Origin: Chersky-822 sp035509195
Lineage (GTDB): Bacteria > Actinomycetota > Actinomycetes > Streptosporangiales > Streptosporangiaceae
Length of the DNA: 22,139 nt
Direction: 5' to 3'
Assembly: GCA_035509195.1 (NCBI GenBank)
Contig: DATJLT010000014.1
Span: forward strand, 1 to 22,139
Shown here piece by piece: positions 15,098-22,139 of this stretch. The position numbers were made by a program, and so were the translations under genes. The notes below the pieces were generated by a model. The model saw only the letters and a list, made by a program, of their open reading frames with translations. It was not told where the DNA came from and searched no databases. How positions within the stretch are numbered: position 1 is the first letter of the stretch; each line of letters starts with the position of its first letter.

Positions 15098-16458
15098 TTA
15101 GCCTTGGCCGCGTCCGCGTAGAGCACTGCCGGCGTGACGGCGCCGATCAGGACCTTGCCTTTGCTGGTGATCAGGGCGTTGAGCAGGGTAGTCCGCAGCA
15201 GCTTGCCGCTCCCCCACGAACCGTGTACCGGCTTGGCCGCGTTGAGCAGCACTTGCAAGATCGCCATGTCCTGCGCGGGCACCGGACCTGCCGTATTCCC
15301 GAGCACCACGACGGACAGCCAGCCCTTCCCAAGCACCTTCGGGCTGGCGGGGGTCGCGACCCCGCTGCTCGGTATCGTCGGCACGAACGCGACGTGGACT
15401 CCGTGCCCGTTTTTCATCGTGAGCGGGTGATTAACCCTGAGCCTCGGCGGACCAATGGTGCCAGGCAGGGCCGCCGCCTTCGACGGCTTCACGGTCTTCA
15501 CGTGGGCGCCCGCAGGCGGGCTGAACGTGAAGTTCGAGGCGGCGGGCTTGCTGAAGCTAAGCGAGGTGAAGCCGACCTTGAAGGCCGGGCTCGCCGCGCC
15601 GCGCGCGAACACCTGGACCTGCAGCGGCAGGTAAGTCGCCGAGTCAACGTCGATCTCAATGTGCCCGATCAGCGACTGGTCCGTACGCGGCGTGATGACT
15701 AGCTGATACGCGGGCCGGCCGGCGACGCTCGTGGTCCCTGGCACGGTGACGCTCGTCGTCGGGCCGACGTTCGCGAGCAGCCGGTTCGCGATCTGCTGCG
15801 GTGTCAGCGGCGTGACCGGGAGGAAAGGAACACGGCGGGCAGGCAGCTCAGCCCGCGCCCGCACTTGAGCACGCAGGCACTTAAGCGCCTTCTCACGCAC
15901 ACTGACCGGTACCGCCCGTTGCTTTCCCTTTGCGCCCGCCTTGAGTTTCCTGATCGGGGCGACGCAGTGCCGTACCAGGCCCGGCCGCATTGGAAACGGG
16001 ACCTGCCTGGATGCGGCTGGACCAGCGGAGACGATGTAATGGGTCGCCGTCTGCGAGTGACTGTCCCATAGCCACACCTCGTTACCGTTTACCCGCAGGT
16101 CGGTCTCGCCGAACGACACGGGGACCGCGAGCCGCAAATGCCGGGGACCGGCGTACCAGATATCCACGGTGTGGGTGCCGCTGATCCAGTTCGCAGCCGA
16201 CAAGGTCGACGAGGAAAGCCCCGCGATGTTCGGCAGCGAAGGGAACCCCAGGTTAGCGGTTTCGCTGACCACGCCGGAGAACGCCGCGGGCGGCTTGGCC
16301 CGCTGCATGTCCGCGAGCAACTGCGCCGGCGTACGCGCGGGCAGCGAAGGCCCTGCCGCGTTCGCGAGCATTGTCCCCGTCAGGACGCCGACGATCACCA
16401 CGACGGCACCGGCCGACATCCACCACAGTCTCTTGCCCGATCTCCGCAGCTGGCTCAT
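15094..16458 (-). CDS. Secreted LolA/RseB-like lipoprotein-carrier-fold protein
   Basis: The product is 454 residues from the ATG at 16458, which has GGAGGTGG upstream. A signal peptide or N-terminal anchor is clear: basic MSQLRRSGKRL, then MSAGAVVVIVGVLTGTMLAN, cleavage near ANA. The body begins with an RTPAQLLADM helix and the strands TVDIWYAGPRHLRLAV and LRVNGNEVWLWDSHSQTATH. These are the pattern of the LolA/RseB/DUF2092 beta-sheet fold, which binds lipid or lipoprotein chains. A basic insert with two cysteines 29 residues apart (RHC...LKC) follows. There is no lipobox. The 4-base overlap with the ABC ATPase implies coupled translation, so the protein probably works outside the membrane with that exporter, for instance receiving its lipid substrate; this is inference. 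Many actinobacteria have this gene next to an ABC-2 exporter. Confidence 0.8.
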   Translation of the reverse strand: MSQLRRSGKRLWWMSAGAVVVIVGVLTGTMLANAAGPSLPARTPAQLLADMQRAKPPAAFSGVVSETANLGFPSLPNIAGLSSSTLSAANWISGTHTVDIWYAGPRHLRLAVPVSFGETDLRVNGNEVWLWDSHSQTATHYIVSAGPAASRQVPFPMRPGLVRHCVAPIRKLKAGAKGKQRAVPVSVREKALKCLRAQVRARAELPARRVPFLPVTPLTPQQIANRLLANVGPTTSVTVPGTTSVAGRPAYQLVITPRTDQSLIGHIEIDVDSATYLPLQVQVFARGAASPAFKVGFTSLSFSKPAASNFTFSPPAGAHVKTVKPSKAAALPGTIGPPRLRVNHPLTMKNGHGVHVAFVPTIPSSGVATPASPKVLGKGWLSVVVLGNTAGPVPAQDMAILQVLLNAAKPVHGSWGSGKLLRTTLLNALITSKGKVLIGAVTPAVLYADAAKAK

Positions 16459-16600
16459 CGCGCCACCTCCCTGCCTTCGTTCACGATACCCACTCCAACG
16501 CAAGCGAATGGCTTTCGTGCTGGCCGAGCGGCCAATCAGGCCGCAAATCAGCCTCAGGTAGCACGCCGACCTCACCCGCTGGTAGGAGCAAAGCCCCCGG

Positions 16601-16676
16601 CCAGGCACACCACCCCACCAACCAGCCAGGCACACCACCCCACCAACCGGCCAGGCACACCACCCCATCAAACCGG
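16601..16676. repeat. Tandem repeat, three units of 25-26 bp
   Basis: The units at 16601-16625, 16626-16650 and 16651-16676 share CCAGGCACACCACCCCACCA and differ at two or three positions at the end. The array lies 140 bases upstream of the LolA-like start. Copy number of such arrays often varies between strains. Confidence 0.85.
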
Positions 16677-16727
16677 GGTTTGGTGTTGGCCGGGCGGGCG
16701 GCCGGCCGGGCCTCGGCGCCGGGGCCG

Positions 16728-16762
16728 GCAGCATCGGTGGCCTTGCGTTGCTGCTGGCCGGG
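16728..16762 (+). repeat. Partial copy of the dispersed repeat
   Basis: GGCAGCATCGGTGG followed by GTTGCTGCTGGCCGGG matches the last third of the copies at 16775-16880 and 6735-6631. The first two thirds are absent or too diverged to see. Confidence 0.5.
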
Positions 16763-16774
16763 CGGATCCGGTGA

Positions 16775-16880
16775 CAACGGTGGACACCTGATGCTGTCCC
16801 TGTGACGTCGCTGGGACTTTGATGCTGTAGCCGGGACCGGACCAGCAGCATCGGTGGACATCTGATGCTGCTGGCCGGGC
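16775..16880 (+). repeat. Dispersed intergenic repeat, copy B
   Basis: This 106-base stretch is collinear with copy A (6735-6631, opposite strand). It begins CAACGGTGGACACCTGATGC and contains CTGATGCTG-type motifs three times (16786, 16818 and 16863 regions). It also carries an 11-bp perfect inverted repeat: CCAGCAGCATC at 16842-16852 and GATGCTGCTGG at 16864-16874, with an 11-base loop. The internal palindromes of the two copies are in different places, so only the overall sequence, not one stem, is conserved. Confidence 0.65.
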
Positions 16881-17164
16881 TGGCAGCGGGGCGTGCCGGT
16901 GCCCGGCGCGGCTCAGATGGGGGCTTGCCCGGCTGCCGGCCGGCCGGCTCACTTCAGGCAGTCCTCCGGCCCGGCCAGGAGGACCTCTCCACGGAATGCT
17001 CGCGCCACCCGCGACACGCAACCGTCCGTGATCATGGAAACCAGGCCGGCCGACCTAGGCCACTGTGCCCGGGCGCCTGCGTCGCAGCGTTTGGTTGTGT
17101 CTGATGAGGGCGGCTGTCGCGCAAGACCGGCACCGACCCCTGCGTCGGAGTTCGCGAGGGGCGG

Positions 17165-18733
17165 TTACCAGAGGTCGTGGTGGGCGGAGATCGGGTTGCC
17201 TGCCCAGGGCTTTACCTCATCGAGGTTGTCGTGAGCCGGGTGCTTATGGGCGGCCGGGCCGTCGGCGAAGGCCGTGAGCACGTTCGAGGTGACCCGCCTG
17301 GTGAAGTTGCCGCACTGCTTGGTGATGCCCCAGTGGTAAAGCGGCGAGGCGAAGGACTCTACCCAGCGCATGGTGCCGACGTTGAAGACACCTGCGCCGC
17401 CCTTGTGCGTGTAATAGGCCGAGTTCTGGTAGCTGTTGACGCCGTTGCAGGTCAGCGGTGACTGGGCGACGATCTGGATCGGCCGCTCGATCGGATAGGC
17501 CGGGTTGACCCTGTCGTACTCGATGCCGACGAGCGCCCTGAACGCGTGCCCCTTCCTGACCCCCGTGCCCTTGAACATCCAGGCATGGGGCTCGGTCACC
17601 ACGTAGTCGGCGACCGTGGGGTAGCTCTCGTAAATGGTGCCGGTCACCGAAGACTCGGGATCAGGGTCTGGCGGCTCCCTGAAGTCGTTGGTGACCAGGG
17701 CGTTGTCCTTACCGTAGAGCGGGTCGAGCATGTAGTCGGTCTTGTAGCAGATCACCTGGCGGTTCGGGCCGAGGCCAGATGACTCGAGCCTGATCCGCCT
17801 GAACATGCAGTTGGCGCCGAGAAAGGCGAGGTTGCAGCCGCGGTCCCTGGCCGCGGTCACATGCTGGCGTTCCTGCGGCGTCCAGTACTCGTCGTGGCCA
17901 GGGGAGATCAGCGCGCTCGCTCCGTGCAGCAGGTCGCCGTCCCTGGCTATGTCGATGCTGGTCAGGTATGCCAGCGGCAGCCCCATCCGCTCGGCGAGGT
18001 TGACCAGCTTGCGCTCGTAGACCATGAACAAGTACGCACCTGACTCGTCGTAGGGCCGGTCAAGGCTGACGACGTAGGAGCGGTCGTCATAGCTCCCTCC
18101 AGGTCCCTTGTAGAGGTCGTAGTTGCCCCACGTGTTGTACGCCTGCCAGGTCGAGACCGCGCTCTTCAGCACGACCTTGCCCTTGGTGCTTGATGACCTG
18201 ACCGTGATCGGAACGTAACGCTGACCTGATTGCGAATCGAGGCGCAGCAGGTAGGAGCCGGCCGGCCAGCCGTGGGTGTCGCTGATCACATGCGAGCGGC
18301 CCCAGCGCGTGTGGACGGTCCTCGTCGCCTCCGTCCGCTCGGCCGCACGCTGGCGGTGGCCCTTGACCGACCCGGACTGCCATACCAATCGGGCCAGGTC
18401 GCCTCCGTACCAGCCCATGCGAAAGGCTTTGACGGAGAATTCCCTTGACGTCGTCGAAACGTACAGATCGATCGGTTCGCCGGGCAAAATGCTTGATTGC
18501 CCGGCGTATCCCATCATGGCGGTCGGTGCCCCGAGGTGCTTAATCCACCAGTCCTTATAGCCGGGCAGCGAGTTCTCAGGAATGACGGTCCGGCGCACCT
18601 TGTGTGTCTGAGCAGCGTGTTCCGACTCTGAGGTCGTACCGGAGACCGCGGCGCATCCGGTCAGGCCCGCGGCGGTGGCCGCCGTCGCCGTGCCGAGGAA
18701 CGAACGCCTGGTGAAGTCCGACTGGCCGCTCAT
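17165..18733 (-). CDS. Tat-exported N,N-dimethylformamidase large-subunit-like protein
   Basis: The product is 522 residues from the ATG at 18733; an upstream in-frame TTG at 18751 adds six residues and cannot be excluded. The N-terminus has a twin-arginine signal (FTRRSFLGTATAATAAGLTG, R9-R10) with a lipobox-like LTGC ending at C27, so it may be a Tat-exported lipoprotein. The mature part shows the pattern of the dimethylformamidase beta-subunit family: a beta-sandwich (SREFSVKAFRMGWYGGDLAR), then STWQAYNTWGNYDLYKG, PGHDEYWTPQERQHVTAARD and NLAFLGANCMFRRIRLE. Characterised members are iron amidohydrolases that act on dimethylformamide in the cytoplasm with a small subunit. Here no small-subunit gene is present and the protein is exported, so the substrate is probably different. 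Iron ligands could not be assigned without an alignment. It follows the glycosyltransferase gene by 59 bases and is probably co-transcribed with it. Confidence 0.75.
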   Translation of the reverse strand: MSGQSDFTRRSFLGTATAATAAGLTGCAAVSGTTSESEHAAQTHKVRRTVIPENSLPGYKDWWIKHLGAPTAMMGYAGQSSILPGEPIDLYVSTTSREFSVKAFRMGWYGGDLARLVWQSGSVKGHRQRAAERTEATRTVHTRWGRSHVISDTHGWPAGSYLLRLDSQSGQRYVPITVRSSSTKGKVVLKSAVSTWQAYNTWGNYDLYKGPGGSYDDRSYVVSLDRPYDESGAYLFMVYERKLVNLAERMGLPLAYLTSIDIARDGDLLHGASALISPGHDEYWTPQERQHVTAARDRGCNLAFLGANCMFRRIRLESSGLGPNRQVICYKTDYMLDPLYGKDNALVTNDFREPPDPDPESSVTGTIYESYPTVADYVVTEPHAWMFKGTGVRKGHAFRALVGIEYDRVNPAYPIERPIQIVAQSPLTCNGVNSYQNSAYYTHKGGAGVFNVGTMRWVESFASPLYHWGITKQCGNFTRRVTSNVLTAFADGPAAHKHPAHDNLDEVKPWAGNPISAHHDLW

Positions 18734-18792
18734 GGCATAAGCATGCCGCAATGACCGCCGCTAAGGTGCGCCGCCCCGCGCATTTCGCATAT

Positions 18793-19890
18793 TCAGGCGG
18801 CGATCGTCTCGAGCGCCAGCCTGAACCGTTCCTCCCAGTCGGCTAGCGATCTGGTCGGCTCGACCGCGGGCGGTTTTATCCGCTGCAAATAAGCACGGGC
18901 GGCCCTGGCCACCTCGACCGGCCGCTTGGACGTCACAGCCGCATCGCCGAACTGCAGTTCTTGCTGCAGGTTGTCACGGCCATGGCCCTGTACCAGGTCG
19001 AGCAGTAGCAGCGGGCGCCCGACCGTGCGGGCTTCCATGCAGGTGCCGCCCGGACTGGTGATGACGAGGTCAGCGGCGGCCATCAGTTCTGGCATCCGGT
19101 CAGTGAAGCCGAAGACCTGGACACGGCGCCTGCGTTCGGCGACCAGGCGCAGCTTGTGCTCTAGCCTGGGGTTGTATCCAGCCACGGCAAGAACGGCGAG
19201 GCCGGCAACGGCCAGGGCATCCGCGATCTCGGCGAGCGGCCCAAGGCCCCGGCTGCCTGCGAGCAGGAGCACGCACTGCTCCTCGCTCCCCACGCCAAGG
19301 CCGATCCTGGCCGAGCGCTGGGTCGGAGGCCGGTAGAACTCGGGGCGTACCGCGGGCGGGATCACGATGACCTTTGCCTCTGGCTGGAAGCGGTGCACGG
19401 CCGGCTCAGCCGCGATCGACGTCACCAGGTACAGATCGACGTTGGGATGCACCCAGAGGCGGTGCGGGGACGCGTCGGTGCAGAACACCACGTGCCGCAT
19501 GGCCGGATAACGGGTGGCGACCATGCTGACGGCCGAGGCGCCGGTCGGGCTGATCGAGATGACAAGCTGAACGGGATTCTTATCGAGGTAATCGCGCAGC
19601 CTCGGCACCAGCTTGAACCTGGCGATGGCATCGGCACGCAGCGCCAGCCTGCTCCCGGTGCGCAGGGAACTGTAATGAAACGCGTCGTAAAGACCGGGGA
19701 TGGCAAGCATCGTGCGGAACGTGGTCTCCGCTGCCGGCCCCCAGCCCTGCCCGGTCAGCCAGTTCGCGTCGAGCGTATGGGTCTTCCAGCCGAGCGCCTC
19801 GAGCGTGGCCGCGCAAGCGATGGCGGCGGTCTGGTGACCCGTGCTGATCGAACCCGGCACAAGCAGTGCCCGGCGCAGCGGCCAGCCCAA
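18793..19890 (-). CDS. Glycosyltransferase, GT28/MGDG-synthase-like (GT-B fold)
   Basis: The product is 365 residues. The start is a TTG at 19890-19888, supported by GAGAGGA eight bases upstream and by the family's short N-terminus before the first strand. The N-terminal domain begins RALLVPGSISTGHQTAA, matching the G-x-GH motif of MGDG synthase and MurG-type enzymes. It continues with YPAMRHVVFCTDASPHRLWV and VDLYLVTS. The C-terminal nucleotide-sugar domain has LLAGSRGLGPLAEIADAL, VQVFGFTDRMPELMAAADLV and TSPGGTCMEA at about 278-287. These membrane-associated enzymes move a sugar from a UDP-sugar to a diacylglycerol or lipid-linked acceptor. Acceptor and donor are not known here. The dimethylformamidase-like gene lies directly downstream. 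Confidence 0.85.
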   Translation of the reverse strand: MGWPLRRALLVPGSISTGHQTAAIACAATLEALGWKTHTLDANWLTGQGWGPAAETTFRTMLAIPGLYDAFHYSSLRTGSRLALRADAIARFKLVPRLRDYLDKNPVQLVISISPTGASAVSMVATRYPAMRHVVFCTDASPHRLWVHPNVDLYLVTSIAAEPAVHRFQPEAKVIVIPPAVRPEFYRPPTQRSARIGLGVGSEEQCVLLLAGSRGLGPLAEIADALAVAGLAVLAVAGYNPRLEHKLRLVAERRRRVQVFGFTDRMPELMAAADLVITSPGGTCMEARTVGRPLLLLDLVQGHGRDNLQQELQFGDAAVTSKRPVEVARAARAYLQRIKPPAVEPTRSLADWEERFRLALETIAA

Positions 19891-20333
19891 CGCGGTGTCC
19901 TCTCGCTCGCGGCAACGCTATGCGCGTACCTACACAGCGCATCATGGTGCACGCTGCGCTATTGCACCAGAGCCGATCGTGATATTCCTTTCCGCAAAGA
20001 GCGGGATCGACTTGGGCTAACCGACCTATTGTCCTAATTGGAGCGACTGGGCGGAAACTAATCGCGCGTAAGCCGCACGCTGGCTGGGCAGAATCATCGC
20101 CATAACGGCCCATTGCCAACGGAGACGATACTCAGCTTGCACTCAGGTAGCTTTCAGGCGGCTGATGCTTACTGTAAGGGTGGCCTGGGCGGAATCAGGC
20201 TACGCTCGCCGCGCAGCCCGTAGCTGGCCGGTCATGCCGCAGGCTGGACAGCTCGGGCGCGTGGGCCGGGCACAGGCGGATCGGTTCCGGCGACAGTGAC
20301 CAAGTACGCTGGCACCGAGCGAAGGTGGTGGAG
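19891..20333. other. Divergent intergenic region between glycosyltransferase and htrA-like genes
   Basis: The region contains regulatory DNA for two divergent genes. On the glycosyltransferase side there is a 6-bp inverted repeat (ATGCGC at 19920-19925, GCGCAT at 19937-19942) in the probable leader, and no promoter that I trust. The sequence near 19980-20045 is less GC-rich than its surroundings. On the protease side are the 11-bp direct repeats at 20131-20163. No gene was seen inside. Confidence 0.55.
20131..20175 (+). promoter_or_regulatory. Three 11-bp direct repeats and -10 box before the htrA-like gene
   Basis: CTCAGCTTGCA (20131-20141), CTCAGGTAGCT (20142-20152) and TTCAGGCGGCT (20153-20163) are head-to-tail with an exact 11-base period and a shared YTCAG...GC(A/T). 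Six bases later comes TACTGT (20170-20175), a possible -10. No -35 is evident; the last repeat takes its place, as in activator-dependent promoters of PhoB/OmpR-class regulators. An 11-base period matches the known PHO and MprA box layouts. The leader to the ATG would be about 150 bases. Confidence 0.55.
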
Positions 20334-22067
20334 ATGCGCGACGATCAGGGCCGCGACGACCAGGCTGGCGCCGGTCCCGACGGTACGGATGCCGGCCGGT
20401 TCGGCAGCGGCGGATCTGATCAGCCCACCGCAGGCAAGCCATGGTTCGGCCAGGATGACGTGGCTGGCTTCGGCGGCCTGGGAACAAGCCAGCCTTACTC
20501 AGGGCCTAGCGGCAGCGCGCCAAGTTACGGGCCAGGGCAGCCTGGCTATGGCGACAGTACCGATCCTGGCAGGCCCTTTCCGCCGCCTCCCCCAGGACCA
20601 GGACAGTCTGGCCACTCTTCTTTCCCGCCCCCAGGGCAGCCTGGCTACGGCAACCCGGCGTTCGGGCAGACCGCTGCTTTCGGCCCGAGCGGCCCGCTCG
20701 GGCCGAGCGGCGCCTACGGGCAGCCAGGCGGGTACCTGGCGCCACCGACTGACCGCGCTCGCCGTCGCCGCAGCCTGCTCACCTATGTCATCGTCGCCGT
20801 CGTCGCCGCGGCCGCCGGGGCAGGCACCACCGCGTACTTCGTTGGTAACTCGCCAGCGAGCATCTCCTCGAGCCCGCAGCAGCAGCAGAACGGCGGAACC
20901 GGGAACAACGGAGGCGGTAATAGCGGGAACATCCCGGCATTTCCCAACTACCCGAGCGGCGGTTCGAGCGGCAATTCGGGGAACGACAGCGGCATAACGA
21001 GCGCGAAGGAACGGGCCGTCATCAACGCGGTACGGCCTGGCCTGGTCGACATCTCGAGCAATCTGCAGTACCAGGGCAGTCAGGCGGCCGCCACCGGCAT
21101 GGTGATCAGCAGCGACGGACTCGTGCTGACCAATAATCACGTGATCACCGATACGACCCAGCTCTACGCGATCACGGCGAGCGGCGTCAGGTACCCGGCC
21201 AGGTGGCTCGGCTACGACTCAACGGACGATGTCGCGGTCATCAAGCTGGTCAACGCGCACAACCTGAAAACCGTGCCGCTCGGAGACTCATCCTCGATCA
21301 AGGTAGGAACCCAGGTCGTGGCGATGGGCAACGCGAACGGCGCTGGCGGCATTACGCCCGCTCCGGGCCGGATCACGGGGCTGAACAAGACGATCACCGC
21401 CAGCGACAGCGGCGAGGACACCAAGGAAACCCTGCACAACATGCTGCAGACCAACGCGGGCATCGTGCAAGGCGACTCGGGCGGCGCGCTCGCGAGCGCC
21501 TCTGGCCGCGTTATCGGCATGAACACGGCCGCCGCGACCGGCACCTTCGACTCCCCGGACGTCGGCTTCGCTATACCGATAAACCGGGCGCTTTCGATCG
21601 CAGAGAAGATCATCCACGGCCAGGCGAGCAGCACGATCCAGGTAGGCTCGACCGGCTTCATGGGCGTGCTTGTCCCGGCCGGACAGGCCAGCCAGTCAAG
21701 CAGCCCGAAGCAGCAGCGTGACAGGCAGCTACAGCAGGACGAGACCGACTCGGGCTTCCCGCTTCAGCCGGCCTCCCCCGCCTGCCTGGCCAACGACCTC
21801 ACCGCCGGCGTGCCGAGCAAGGTGGCACCGGTCGGCACCGGCGCGCTGATCATCGGGCAACTCTGCAACACCCCGGCCGCGAAGGCAGGCATCATCCCTG
21901 GCGACGTCATCACGGCCGTCGGCTCGGACAAGGTCACCTCGCCTTCCGAGCTCACCAAGGTCATGCTCCGCTTCAAGCCAGGCGACTCGGTCCAGGTCAC
22001 CTGGGTCGACATCAAGGGTCAGACCCATAAGAGCACGATGGTGCTGATCGAGGCCCCGCCCCACTGA
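20334..22067 (+). CDS. HtrA-like membrane-anchored serine protease with PDZ domain
   Basis: The product is 577 residues from the ATG at 20334 (AAGGTGG five bases upstream); in-frame GTG codons at 20325 and 20328 are alternatives. Layout: a cytoplasmic Pro/Gly/Gln-rich region (1-141, with QPGYG repeats and a PPPPP run), basic RARRRR, one membrane segment at about 148-170, a Ser/Gly/Asn-rich linker to about 222, a trypsin-like S1C domain at about 225-430, and a PDZ domain at about 480-570. The catalytic triad is H269 (LTNNHVIT), D299 (STDDVAVIK) and S382 (VQGDSGGAL). HtrA proteases degrade or sense misfolded proteins outside the membrane. The serine motif is GDSGG rather than the GNSGG usual in DegP. 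A Gln/Ser-rich insert precedes the PDZ domain, whose two cysteines (PACLAND and GQLCNT) might pair. Mycobacterial PepD and HtrA are comparable. The repeats upstream suggest two-component control. Confidence 0.93.
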   Translation: MRDDQGRDDQAGAGPDGTDAGRFGSGGSDQPTAGKPWFGQDDVAGFGGLGTSQPYSGPSGSAPSYGPGQPGYGDSTDPGRPFPPPPPGPGQSGHSSFPPPGQPGYGNPAFGQTAAFGPSGPLGPSGAYGQPGGYLAPPTDRARRRRSLLTYVIVAVVAAAAGAGTTAYFVGNSPASISSSPQQQQNGGTGNNGGGNSGNIPAFPNYPSGGSSGNSGNDSGITSAKERAVINAVRPGLVDISSNLQYQGSQAAATGMVISSDGLVLTNNHVITDTTQLYAITASGVRYPARWLGYDSTDDVAVIKLVNAHNLKTVPLGDSSSIKVGTQVVAMGNANGAGGITPAPGRITGLNKTITASDSGEDTKETLHNMLQTNAGIVQGDSGGALASASGRVIGMNTAAATGTFDSPDVGFAIPINRALSIAEKIIHGQASSTIQVGSTGFMGVLVPAGQASQSSSPKQQRDRQLQQDETDSGFPLQPASPACLANDLTAGVPSKVAPVGTGALIIGQLCNTPAAKAGIIPGDVITAVGSDKVTSPSELTKVMLRFKPGDSVQVTWVDIKGQTHKSTMVLIEAPPH

Positions 22068-22084
22068 CCTCCATGCCATGGTCA

Positions 22085-22127
22085 GGGTGATGGCCGCTAG
22101 CGGGTAGCCGCTACGCGGCCATCACCC
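22085..22127 (+). terminator. Strong hairpin terminator after the htrA-like gene
   Basis: GGGTGATGGCCGC (22085-22097) pairs with GCGGCCATCACCC (22115-22127). Inside, TAGCGG (22098-22103) pairs with CCGCTA (22108-22113) across a GTAG loop, with one bulged C at 22114. The 19 paired positions begin 18 bases after the stop codon. No T-tract follows. Confidence 0.82.
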
Positions 22128-22139
22128 GCGCCCAGCGCG

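Larger units (their letters stand above)
16459..17164. other. Repeat-rich intergenic region, no convincing gene
   Basis: About 700 bases separate the LolA-like gene from the stop of the dimethylformamidase-like gene. Long open frames exist on both strands but have no ribosome site, family resemblance or codon pattern, and they cross the repeats. The region holds a short inverted repeat (GCGGCCaatcaGGCCGC, 16528-16544), the 25-bp tandem array, and one full and one partial copy of the dispersed repeat. In 16881-17164 nothing recognisable was seen. The promoter of the LolA-like gene should lie near 16470-16600 but was not identified with confidence. Confidence 0.6.

Noticed and set aside
16601..16676. 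Tandem repeats as a CRISPR array
   Set aside because: The units abut with no unique spacers and no cas genes are near.
16459..16851. In-frame extension of the LolA-like gene to 16851
   Set aside because: It reads through the tandem repeat and dispersed repeat and would place the signal peptide 130 residues inside the protein. GGAGGTGG marks the ATG at 16458.
16775..16880. Dispersed repeat as an insertion sequence or integrase attachment site
   Set aside because: No transposase or integrase gene, no matching terminal inverted repeats and no target duplication were found at either copy.

Overview
The window looks like chromosomal DNA of a high-GC Gram-positive soil bacterium (Actinomycetota, probably a filamentous actinomycete). 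It has strong G/C bias at third codon positions, frequent GTG and TTG starts, many translationally coupled genes, stem-loop terminators without T-tracts, secreted proteins, and a mycobacterial/streptomycete-like HtrA protease. The genus cannot be fixed from the sequence. No tRNA, rRNA, CRISPR array, insertion sequence or phage gene was seen.

Layout. (1) 1-934, minus strand: an ECF sigma factor overlapping by 4 bases (GTGA) a VOC/glyoxalase-like gene that runs off the left edge. A perfect 17-bp hairpin at 981-1018 separates this pair from the next gene. (2) 1032-8588, minus strand: a possible chitosan/aminosugar locus. It holds a VOC protein, a ROK-family regulator without the usual zinc motif, and a very large secreted GH2 enzyme of the CsxA exo-beta-D-glucosaminidase subfamily, which carries five extra disulfide-type C-terminal repeats. 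Upstream of the enzyme lie a recognisable promoter and a palindrome that could be its operator. (3) 8589-10982, plus strand: a drug-efflux MFS pump with a TetR repressor directly downstream and operator-like palindromes over the promoter. A short remnant of a pirin gene follows. (4) 11109-16458, minus strand: a tightly packed set encoding a secreted LolA/RseB-like protein, an ABC-2 exporter ATPase, its permease and a DinG-type iron-sulfur helicase. (5) 16459-17164: a 700-bp intergenic region with a 25-bp tandem repeat and a ~105-bp dispersed repeat. A second collinear copy of the dispersed repeat lies 10 kb away between the ROK and GH2 genes. (6) 17165-19890, minus strand: a GT28/MGDG-synthase-like glycosyltransferase followed by a Tat-exported protein with the N,N-dimethylformamidase large-subunit fold. 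(7) 20131-22127, plus strand: a membrane-anchored HtrA-like serine protease with a PDZ domain. It is preceded by three 11-bp direct repeats typical of an OmpR-class response regulator and followed by a strong hairpin.

Reading them together: the GH2/ROK pair suggests substrate-induced use of chitosan oligomers; the MFS/TetR pair is a self-contained efflux module; the HtrA gene looks like an envelope-stress gene under two-component control. The least expected items are the repeat-extended glucosaminidase, the dispersed intergenic repeat, the pirin remnant, and the pairing of a dimethylformamidase-fold protein with a glycolipid-type glycosyltransferase. No wholly new system could be demonstrated.
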